From: CAYOMP01 sp964405075
GTDB lineage: Bacteria; Bacillota; Clostridia; Lachnospirales; Lachnospiraceae
NCBI GenBank assembly: GCA_964405075.1
Contig: CAYOMP010000033.1
Location: 1-23,648 of the forward strand
Direction of reading: 5' to 3'
DNA length: 23,648 nt
In this document: positions 7,739 to 15,226 of the stretch, piece after piece
How the letters are laid out: every line of letters begins with the position of its first letter
How positions within the stretch are numbered: position 1 is the stretch's first letter
The notes under the pieces: generated by a model
What the model saw: only the letters and a program-made list of their open reading frames with translations
Database searches by the model: none
Told to the model about the DNA's origin: nothing
Made by a program: the position numbers and the translations under genes

Positions 7739-10700
7739 CTATTCTACTTCACTTTCTTTGGCTTTTTTTACATACATTATGATACATAATACAGTAAGAA
7801 TACCAAATACTACCTGTAAGCCTGTGAGCAAATTATCATACCAAGTTCTAACAGTTTCAATTCTGGTATTGCAAGAGAAACCATCTAATGCATTTGAATT
7901 AGCAATTGCATAATTCTGCCATAACATACAGTTTTTAAGATCCTGCATTAATGTTGCATCCTTACCAACTGCTTCAGCTGTCCAAGCTGGGAATACTTCA
8001 TTTACAGCTGCAAGTGAATTATCACCAGTAAATGTTAACATTGTTACACCACAGTGTACTGCATCTTTTAAGTGAGCATACTGTGGACTCATAATAAAGT
8101 CTTCAGACATAAGTCCTTTGAATCCCCATTCACCTCTTAAGATATTTTGAAGTAATCCATAATGTGCATTTGCTGCAGTAACACCAACACGGTTAAATGC
8201 TGTCATTACACCAAGTGCATTCGCTTTTTCAATACTTGCCTGAGTTCCACGTAATTCATTTTCACGTGCCTGCTGTTCTGTTAAAAATACACTGATACCA
8301 TCACGGTTAATTTCTGTATCATTGAAGGCTAAATGTTTAGGAGCAAGAATTGCGCCATATTTGTTACCACCACTAATATATGATGATGCCTGATATGCTG
8401 TAAGTACAGCGTCTTCTGAGTAATATTCATGGTTTCTTGCATTATAAGGTACACGGTGAATGTTTGTTCCTGCTCCCCATAAAATTGTAAGATTAGACCA
8501 TAATGAATAATTACCAACAATTTCTCCATATTTTTCTGCTAAATCTTTGCTAAATGTTGCTGCAATAACAGTTTCGTTACTCATAGTACCAAATTTGTAG
8601 TTTAAGTTTGGATCATTTTCTTCAACTACACAAGGATCACCTGTTGATTTATCTTTATTGGCATATTGTCCTAATGGGTATGAATTGTATCCATTTGGTC
8701 CGTCGTTCTGAATAACTTCTGGTGAAGTAATTGATTCAATAGCCTTTGTTGATGTTCCACCAAATGCTGTACGAATCATAGCTTCATCTAATGTAATCTG
8801 ATCTAATAATGAACTCCAACGAATATCTTCAATATCAGATACACCCTTAAGAGCAGCTAATGATAAGCCATTATCCTGACCAAATGTTACAGATGAAGGA
8901 TCACCATTTTCTGTAATCTGGTAAGTTCCATTCTGCATAATATCTAACATTTCATCTGTTGCAGTAAGACCTTCATAAGTTTTTGGCCAAGTTCCAGCCC
9001 AGTCATTTCTTGAAAGGTAAGTTACTGTTCCATCCATGTAGTAATTTAAATCAGCATCTTCTAACTGATTTTCTACTGCTGTACCATTGTCAGTATAAGC
9101 AAATGTTGTATTGTTAAATTCTCCAAGTTCCCATGTCTTAACCTTTGATGCATCTCCATCAGCTGTCATTCCATCAGCTGTTGTTTTACCCTGTGCTGCA
9201 AGTACGTTATTTAATGCATCATGAGCACCGTTACCAACTGAAAAATAATATGTACCATCATCTAAGATGTAGCAGCCTTTTGTTCCTACTGCATTATTAG
9301 ATGAGCTATCCCAGCTTGCCATATATTCTGCATCAGCTGTAATTGTTACAGTTTCAGAAGCACCTGGTTCAAGTACCTGAGTCTTAGCATAATCTAATAA
9401 CTGAATTCCTGATTTTTCAACTTTGTTATCAATATCATACTGTGTATAAGGTACAGAAGCATATAACTGAACTACATCTTTACCTGCTACATCACCAGTA
9501 TTTGTTACTGTTACAGTTGCCGTTACAGTCTGAGCATCTAAATCAACTTCAAGATTATCTAAAGTCTGATCAAATGATGTATACGAAAGACCATAACCAA
9601 ATCCGTAAGTTACTTCGTCAGCATAGTTCCAAGCAGAACCGGTTGTGCTACCAACTGTATCAGAAGCATTTCCCTGTCCTAAAACAGTATCTGCGTATCT
9701 TGTTTCATAATATTTATAACCAGTATAAATACCTTCTGCCTCTACTTCAATTGATTTAATACTAAAATTAGGATCTGCGTTAACCCATGCATAGTTTCCA
9801 TAGTTCTGAGCTGCTGGAGAATTAGCATTTGTTACTGCATAAGTATCTGCAAGATGTCCAGATGGGTTAACATCACCAGTTAATACATCTGCTAATCCAT
9901 AGAAACCATATCCTCCTGGGAGGCCTATTTCTAAAATTGCATCTACACCTTCATTATTTTCAATTTCATCAACTTCCATTGCAGAAGAGTTGTTTAAAAG
10001 AACGATTACTTTACCACCATTAGCTTCTTTTGCTTCAATTGCTGCATTAATTAAATCTCTTTCATCATCAGATAAACCAAGTGGATCTGTCTGATTTAAA
10101 TTCTGGTCTGGATTTACACCATCTGTTCCAGGAAGATAGTTAGCATTTTCTGAACCAGAACGTGCAATTGTTACTAATAAAATATTGTTATCTTTTAAGC
10201 TATCTCTCCAAGTGGCATCAGCACCATCTAATGTGCTCTGTGATGGTTCTTTACTTGAGAATACACCAGTTGTAGTTGGTGCCGTAATATGGCTATAAGT
10301 TACTGTTCCACCCCATGTTTCTACTTCTGTAGAGAACTCTGATTTTAATCCTTCATACATATTCTGTACTACAGGATTTATTCCAAAGCCTTTTGCCTCA
10401 AATGCTTTTACCATATCAACTGTATCAGCATCTGTTCCCTCATTTACGCATAATGAACTTCCCATATCACCACCCTGTACTGGATAGTAGCTTGAAAATC
10501 CTAAAAGTGATAGTTTCTTTGTTTCATCAGCAGCTAATGGAAGTGCTCCATTATTCTTTAATAAAACAATACCTTCTTCACTCATTTCTTCTCCCAATGC
10601 TTCAATGGCATCAAGAAGTTCAGTTGTTGTTGCATAATCAGATGTATAAGTATAAAGACTTTCTCCATCTGCCTCTTCTGTAATTACTCTTGTACTAGTC

Positions 10701-10837
10701 GTACCAATAAATTTATCAATATCAGTACGAAAACTTTCTACGATTGGCATTGCCGCTACTGTTAATGCCAATACAGATGCTGTTACCGTTGTTAAACCAC
10801 GCCATGCATTAGTTTTTCTTTTCTTATTTCTATTCAT
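7739..10837 (-). CDS. Membrane-anchored GH3 beta-glucosidase-type enzyme with permuted domain order
   Basis: A 1032-residue glycoside hydrolase of family 3 (beta-glucosidase or related beta-glycosidase). The usual order is reversed. The alpha/beta sandwich domain comes first (about 75-370, EEGIVLLKNNGALPL near 87-101), then a fibronectin-III-like domain (about 418-530, VTVTNTGDVAGKDVVQLYAS). The TIM-barrel with the catalytic nucleophile follows (about 690-950). IQNDGPNGYN near 712 and GFKGLMSEDF mark the barrel; Asp913 aligns with the nucleophile Asp of the family GFxGxVxSDW motif, with Glu in place of Ser before it. One hydrophobic segment lies at each end (about 14-35 and 1000-1023), so the enzyme is probably held in the membrane with its body outside. 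Reversed order is known from Ruminococcus albus and Butyrivibrio enzymes. It follows the GPH symporter, whose TAG stop forms part of its TAGGAGGG ribosome site. Confidence 0.92.
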   Translation of the reverse strand: MNRNKKRKTNAWRGLTTVTASVLALTVAAMPIVESFRTDIDKFIGTTSTRVITEEADGESLYTYTSDYATTTELLDAIEALGEEMSEEGIVLLKNNGALPLAADETKKLSLLGFSSYYPVQGGDMGSSLCVNEGTDADTVDMVKAFEAKGFGINPVVQNMYEGLKSEFSTEVETWGGTVTYSHITAPTTTGVFSSKEPSQSTLDGADATWRDSLKDNNILLVTIARSGSENANYLPGTDGVNPDQNLNQTDPLGLSDDERDLINAAIEAKEANGGKVIVLLNNSSAMEVDEIENNEGVDAILEIGLPGGYGFYGLADVLTGDVNPSGHLADTYAVTNANSPAAQNYGNYAWVNADPNFSIKSIEVEAEGIYTGYKYYETRYADTVLGQGNASDTVGSTTGSAWNYADEVTYGFGYGLSYTSFDQTLDNLEVDLDAQTVTATVTVTNTGDVAGKDVVQLYASVPYTQYDIDNKVEKSGIQLLDYAKTQVLEPGASETVTITADAEYMASWDSSSNNAVGTKGCYILDDGTYYFSVGNGAHDALNNVLAAQGKTTADGMTADGDASKVKTWELGEFNNTTFAYTDNGTAVENQLEDADLNYYMDGTVTYLSRNDWAGTWPKTYEGLTATDEMLDIMQNGTYQITENGDPSSVTFGQDNGLSLAALKGVSDIEDIRWSSLLDQITLDEAMIRTAFGGTSTKAIESITSPEVIQNDGPNGYNSYPLGQYANKDKSTGDPCVVEENDPNLNYKFGTMSNETVIAATFSKDLAEKYGEIVGNYSLWSNLTILWGAGTNIHRVPYNARNHEYYSEDAVLTAYQASSYISGGNKYGAILAPKHLAFNDTEINRDGISVFLTEQQARENELRGTQASIEKANALGVMTAFNRVGVTAANAHYGLLQNILRGEWGFKGLMSEDFIMSPQYAHLKDAVHCGVTMLTFTGDNSLAAVNEVFPAWTAEAVGKDATLMQDLKNCMLWQNYAIANSNALDGFSCNTRIETVRTWYDNLLTGLQVVFGILTVLCIIMYVKKAKESEVE

Positions 10838-10847
10838 GTTAACCCTC

Positions 10848-12539
10848 CTACTTTTTCTTCGCAGCTGCTTTTGCTGCTTTATCAGTAAGCTTCTTCTGAT
10901 ATTTTTCTTCTTCAGATTCGAAGCTTAAACCTTTCTTTTTACAATAAGCTTTCAATTCTTCTTTTCTCGCTTCTTCTGCAAGCGCCTCTGCCTCTTCCTG
11001 CTCTCTTCTTAAACGTTCAGCAGGTTCAATCCACTCACCACCAGCTGCTAATACTGCTGCTTTCTGATGTTCAAGGATTGTTTTCTGATCTTCTTTTATA
11101 TGTTTTTCAACCTTTAAAAACATCATTAAAACTACAATTACTGCATAACAGATAATTTCCATTCCAAGATAACATAATGCTAACATACTCTGTACACCTT
11201 CATTCTGAGCAGATGCGGCTGCATTATATCCACTTGCAGTAAGAAGTGCATTGATAATACCACTGCCAAGTCCTGTCATACCAACCATAATGGCACCATA
11301 TACAGACATTGTAAATCCATCACTTCTAAATCCATTTTTGGCTTCCAAATGGTCTAATACATCTGAAAGTAAAGCTAATGTTACGTACATTGCTGGAATC
11401 GAGCCAATTCCTTTTAAAATAACACCGGCACATACAATTACGAAATTGTGAATATCAATAAAACTTACTAAACCACCAACTACAGAAATTGCAAGTCCTA
11501 TTGTTACTGCACGCTGTTTTCCAAGCTTATCTGCTATTGGCCAAGCTAAAACCATACCAACTGCTGTAGGAATTCCACCAATCAATCCAAGTGTTCCCAT
11601 TGCAGCTCCGGCTCCCGCCTCATTTGTAATTCCATCAAACATCCACCTGCAGTAATAACCCATTGAACCATTCTTTACAAGTCCACCTAACTGGAATAAC
11701 AAGAAGTAAAGAATAATTATCCACCAGTATTTGTTACTTATGCAAGCTTTTACCTGCTGTTTCATTGGAAGTTTTTCTTCTTTAATATTAAGCTTGATAT
11801 TTTCTTCTGTGATACGTTCACGAGTGAAATAGTACTCAAGCATAATTCCAAGGAATGTAATAATGCATAAGGCAATCATTACGATGCGCCAGTTATTGTA
11901 ACTTGCCACTGCATCAATTGCGCCATCCTTTTCAACAAAAAGGAAACTCTGAAGTAACATTGGAACAAGAATACTAGCTCCAATTCCTACTGCTGCAACT
12001 CCGGAAGCATTTGAGAATGTAGCAAGTAAACCTCTGTGTTTGGAATTTCTTGTTGATAAGGCAACCATTGAACTATGTGCGGTATAGAAAAATGGATAAG
12101 CAACTGCATAATATAAATTATACGATACAGCAATCCATAACATCTGGATACCTGCACTTCCCTCCATTGGTGTCAAGAACAATAATGCAATCGCTACAGC
12201 AACAAGTGGTGCTGAAAGAAGCATATATGGTCTTGCTTTACCCTGGGAAGTTCTTGTATTGTCGATTAATCTACCAACTAACAAGTTTCCAATAATTACA
12301 AAAATGACTGACACGATTGGTAACATTGCCGAGAACACACCAAACTTGTTTGTGTCTGTCCATCCTAAAACATCTGAATAATAACGATTCAGATATGAAC
12401 CAAAAATGGCATTTGAAATGAATGCACAAAATGGTCCCAAAAAGTAACCTAAGAGCATTTCTTTTACTTTAACATTTGCTGAGGTTATCTTCGTTTTGAA
12501 TAGTGGATTTTCAAAAAATCCCGTGGACTTTGTTTCCAT
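10848..12539 (-). CDS. GPH-family glycoside:cation symporter (MFS fold)
   Basis: A 563-residue transporter with 12 predicted membrane segments, of the glycoside-pentoside-hexuronide:cation symporter type. Supporting features are the N-terminal YFLGPFCAFISNAIFGSYLNRYY segment read in parts, the loop GNLLVGRLIDNTRTSQGKARPY (again in parts) between helices 2 and 3, and NSKHRGLLATFSNASGVAA. It should import a small glycoside with Na+ or H+. Residues after about 480 form a long, highly charged cytoplasmic tail (REQEEAEALAEEARKEELKAY, then an AAKAAAKKK end), a common extension in clostridial relatives. It is the first gene of the operon with GH3 and the 144-residue protein. A LytTR-like direct repeat and a TATAAT lie upstream. 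AGAGGA precedes ATG 12539 by 6 nt. The likely cargo is a rhamnosylated or glucosylated compound cleaved by the cytoplasmic GH78 and GH2 enzymes next door; this is inference. Confidence 0.9.
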   Translation of the reverse strand: METKSTGFFENPLFKTKITSANVKVKEMLLGYFLGPFCAFISNAIFGSYLNRYYSDVLGWTDTNKFGVFSAMLPIVSVIFVIIGNLLVGRLIDNTRTSQGKARPYMLLSAPLVAVAIALLFLTPMEGSAGIQMLWIAVSYNLYYAVAYPFFYTAHSSMVALSTRNSKHRGLLATFSNASGVAAVGIGASILVPMLLQSFLFVEKDGAIDAVASYNNWRIVMIALCIITFLGIMLEYYFTRERITEENIKLNIKEEKLPMKQQVKACISNKYWWIIILYFLLFQLGGLVKNGSMGYYCRWMFDGITNEAGAGAAMGTLGLIGGIPTAVGMVLAWPIADKLGKQRAVTIGLAISVVGGLVSFIDIHNFVIVCAGVILKGIGSIPAMYVTLALLSDVLDHLEAKNGFRSDGFTMSVYGAIMVGMTGLGSGIINALLTASGYNAAASAQNEGVQSMLALCYLGMEIICYAVIVVLMMFLKVEKHIKEDQKTILEHQKAAVLAAGGEWIEPAERLRREQEEAEALAEEARKEELKAYCKKKGLSFESEEEKYQKKLTDKAAKAAAKKK

Positions 12540-12599
12540 AATTCATCCTCTCTTCCATTAATATAGTTTAAAATAGAATTTCATTTATCATCTAATTGC

Positions 12600-12605
12600 A
12601 TTATA
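12600..12605 (-). promoter_or_regulatory. -10 box of the GPH/GH3 operon promoter
   Basis: TATAAT on the minus strand, 61 nt upstream of the symporter start. The -35 position (around 12623-12628) reads GAAAAA and is not a consensus, which suits a promoter that depends on an activator bound just upstream. The distance to the proximal LytTR-like repeat equals that at the GH78 promoter (31 bp). Confidence 0.6.
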
Positions 12606-12630
12606 ATTCATAAAATGTTTTTTTTTTCTA

Positions 12631-12662
12631 GTTGTCGTAAACGACAATTTTGTTGTCGTAAA
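12631..12662 (-). promoter_or_regulatory. LytTR-type direct repeats upstream of the GPH/GH3 operon
   Basis: Two identical 11-mers, TTTACGACAAC on the minus strand (12641-12631 and 12662-12652), start 21 bp apart. LytTR-family regulators bind 9-bp direct repeats separated by 12-13 bp, so the spacing fits. TACGACAAC agrees with the published LytTR half-site pattern at its first four positions (T-A-C-G) and only partly beyond. The pair sits immediately upstream of the -35 region, the usual place for activation. A LytTR regulator is encoded at 19276-19986. Period and position are seen; the binding protein is inferred. Confidence 0.65.
12632..12647. promoter_or_regulatory. 16-bp palindrome overlapping the proximal repeat
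   Basis: TTGTCGTAAACGACAA has perfect 7-bp arms (TTGTCGT / ACGACAA) around AA. It covers the proximal LytTR-like repeat and extends between the two repeats. It could be a separate operator for a dimeric regulator, or an accident of the repeat sequence. Confidence 0.4.
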
Positions 12663-12687
12663 TGGACTATTTTTTTCATAAAGCGTA

Positions 12688-12720
12688 AATCCCTCATTTT
12701 CAATATTGAAATGAGGGATT
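12688..12720 (-). terminator. Terminator hairpin after the GH78/GH2 genes
   Basis: A 12-bp perfect stem (12688-12699 with 12709-12720; AATCCCTCATTT / AAATGAGGGATT) around a 9-nt loop. It starts 55 nt after the GH2 stop, in the gap before the GPH promoter. The U-tract on the minus strand is short (ATTTACGCTTT), so termination may be moderate. The rest of 12540-12775 is regulatory or AT-rich, with no small ORF that I can support. Confidence 0.7.
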
Positions 12721-12775
12721 ATATTATTACCAATATTTATTATTTTTAAATCTTTTTTTTGTATTATTTGTCTAA

Positions 12776-15205
12776 TTACTTCACTGGAATCTCTACAGTA
12801 TATGTCTTATTCTCATCTGAGATCCTTACAGTTACTACAGATTCATCAGTTAATGCCTGAACAACAGCCATAGCTCTTCCATAATAAGTCTTTGTTTGAT
12901 TTGTGGTATAACCATCTGGATTATATGGACAAGCATTGCCAAATCCTTTAAGAATTCCACCACTAACCTCAACCATTAATTGATGTTTTTCCATTGGCTT
13001 CCATATACCATTCGCGTCAGTATATTCCATTGGAATATATACAAGACCACCCTTTGTTACTTCCTTTGTTTCTGGAGTAATTGTTAATACAGTTTCTTTG
13101 TTTGCTGTATTAAGACTAGTTCTATTTATTTCATTACCCTTTGAATCAAAAGCAATTGCCGTTAATTCACCATTCTGATATTTTGTCTTAAAATATGCAA
13201 CACAATTATTTTTAAGACGTTTTCTTCCTATCTTCTTACCATTCAAAAGAAGCTCTACCTCATAGGCTCTTGCATATACTTCGATCTTAGCATCATATCC
13301 TTCACATCCATAATATGACCAGCTAGGTAAAGCATCTGTCATTTTCCAGGCCGATGGTGAATGTTTTCCCTTCTGATATACTGGTTTAACTGCAATATAT
13401 ATATCTTTCGTCTGTTCTAATGCAACCTTGGTATATAATGCTTCACCATTCGGATTGCCAAGAATATCAATTCTTCCACTTCCCGCAGTAAGCCATCCAG
13501 CCTCAGACGCATCCTTTGGTGCATAATCTTCGTATTCCCATGAGCCTATTCCTGCTTCTCCAATATAATCCATTCCTGCCCAGACAAAATCTCCTACAAT
13601 TCGTGGATTCTTCTTAGCATTTTCCCAGAAAAGATATGCATCCTTACAAAAAGTCTCGCTTCCTAATATCAAACGCCTTGGATATTTCTTTAAATCATTC
13701 TTATATCTGAATATACCATAATTGTAGCCTGCGATATCCATATTGGCATAGGCATCACGAGTCTTTACATCACAAGGATATAAAGTTGCTCCAACTTTCA
13801 TAGTGTAATCACCAAGAATTCCTGCTAATGTATTATAGAATTCACTACCTACAGGTTTTTTCTTTTTCCCATCTTCTTTAGCATTTTTCATTGCTTTTTC
13901 AAGCTCTTTTTGAGCTTTATCATCACTATAAACACCAAATCCTATAGAACTTAAAAAATTAAAGAAGATATTAATACCACAGCTTACCGGACGGGTTGAA
14001 TCCAGACTATGTAAATATTCAGTCATCCTGCCAGTCAATTTAATTCCTCGTTTTTGAGCAGTTTCTGCTACTTCATTACCTGTAGAATACATAATAACAC
14101 ATGGATGGTTATAATCCTTTTCCACCATTTCTTTCAAATCCGTCTCATACCAATTTTCCATGTATTTTGCATAGTCATTCTCGGTTTTATGTATATACCA
14201 CACATCTACATATTCATCCATAATTAACATTCCAATACGATCACATGCATCAAGCATAGCCTTGGAACATGGATTATGTGCTGAACGTAATGCATTATAT
14301 CCATTTTCTTTCATAATTCGAACCTTACGTTCCTCAGCCTCAGGAAACGCACATGCGCCAAGTACTCCATTGTCATGATGGATACATGCCCCACGTAAAA
14401 TCACACGCTTACCATTAATAGCAATTCCTTTATCAGCATCCCATGTAAGTGTTCTAATACCAAACTGTTCTGTTACTTCATCCTCTTTATAAGTTACCTT
14501 GCACTGATAAAGGTTTGGAGTATCAATATTCCAGAGCTTTGCATCTGAGACTTTGATTTTTGCAACTGCCCTGGCAGATTTTTCTCCATTTTTCACATTC
14601 AATAAGGTTTTTGCCTGAACACATACTTCCTCACAAACTCTGTCCTGACTCAATATCTGAATATTAACATCACCAACACCTGTTGTATAAACCTCAACTT
14701 CTATCTCTGCAGGATTGATTTCTAATGTTCGAATTTTCACCCCATTTAAAAGAATATGTTCTTTTTTCCCAACATACATATTTACAGGACGATACAAACC
14801 TGTTCCTGAATACCAACGACTATTAGGCTGATCTGAATTGTATGTATTTATCTTTAATTCATTTTCCTGACCAAATTTAATATACTCACTGGCATCTACA
14901 AAGAAATCGCTATATCCATATGGTCTATAGGCAATTTTTTCTCCATTAACAAAAACTTCTGCATTATGGTACGCACCTTCAATTTCAAACCATACTACAT
15001 TATCTTTTTCTTCTTCTGGTATTGTAAAGTGCTTTGTATATACATAATCTTTTGCTTCAAACCAACCAATATTATGAATACCAAGACTCTTTTCAGAACG
15101 CTTTTCACTAATCATTGCATCATGTGGTAGTGTAACTGGTATAGATTCACTTCCAGGCTCCATACACTGACACATCCAATTATTATTAAATTCTATTTTT
15201 TTCAA
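12776..15205 (-). CDS. GH2-family glycosidase (beta-galactosidase-like), cytoplasmic
   Basis: An 809-residue glycoside hydrolase family 2 enzyme without a signal peptide. The order is typical: jelly-roll sugar-binding domain (about 1-150, with RWYSGTGLYRPV), immunoglobulin-like domain (about 155-255), and TIM barrel from about 260. The barrel contains RGACIHHDNG, YNALRSAHNP, STGNEVAE with Glu378 as acid/base, and LILGSETF with Glu517 as the nucleophile candidate. A C-terminal region about 640-710 resembles the DUF4982-type module. An unusual Lys-rich insertion (about 410-460, with AMKNAKEDGKKKKP) sits inside the barrel. The start is TTG at 15205, supported by AGAGGGA 9 nt upstream and no alternative. 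It lies 21 nt after the GH78 gene, so one transcript is likely. The exact sugar (galactose, glucose, glucuronate) cannot be read from the sequence. Confidence 0.9.
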   Translation of the reverse strand: MKKIEFNNNWMCQCMEPGSESIPVTLPHDAMISEKRSEKSLGIHNIGWFEAKDYVYTKHFTIPEEEKDNVVWFEIEGAYHNAEVFVNGEKIAYRPYGYSDFFVDASEYIKFGQENELKINTYNSDQPNSRWYSGTGLYRPVNMYVGKKEHILLNGVKIRTLEINPAEIEVEVYTTGVGDVNIQILSQDRVCEEVCVQAKTLLNVKNGEKSARAVAKIKVSDAKLWNIDTPNLYQCKVTYKEDEVTEQFGIRTLTWDADKGIAINGKRVILRGACIHHDNGVLGACAFPEAEERKVRIMKENGYNALRSAHNPCSKAMLDACDRIGMLIMDEYVDVWYIHKTENDYAKYMENWYETDLKEMVEKDYNHPCVIMYSTGNEVAETAQKRGIKLTGRMTEYLHSLDSTRPVSCGINIFFNFLSSIGFGVYSDDKAQKELEKAMKNAKEDGKKKKPVGSEFYNTLAGILGDYTMKVGATLYPCDVKTRDAYANMDIAGYNYGIFRYKNDLKKYPRRLILGSETFCKDAYLFWENAKKNPRIVGDFVWAGMDYIGEAGIGSWEYEDYAPKDASEAGWLTAGSGRIDILGNPNGEALYTKVALEQTKDIYIAVKPVYQKGKHSPSAWKMTDALPSWSYYGCEGYDAKIEVYARAYEVELLLNGKKIGRKRLKNNCVAYFKTKYQNGELTAIAFDSKGNEINRTSLNTANKETVLTITPETKEVTKGGLVYIPMEYTDANGIWKPMEKHQLMVEVSGGILKGFGNACPYNPDGYTTNQTKTYYGRAMAVVQALTDESVVTVRISDENKTYTVEIPVK

Positions 15206-15226
15206 ATTGATTATCCCTCTTTCTTC

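Noticed and set aside
9442..9759. Plus-strand frame opposite the GH3 gene, with similar ones at 10393-10683 and 12050-12295
   Set aside because: His/Gln/Leu-rich translations typical of the antisense of Asp/Ala/Asn-rich coding sequence; no ribosome sites.
12684..12688. A third CGTAA copy next to the GPH promoter repeats
   Set aside because: It is 27 bp from its neighbour rather than 21, lies at the edge of the terminator hairpin, and lacks the conserved GACAA flank.
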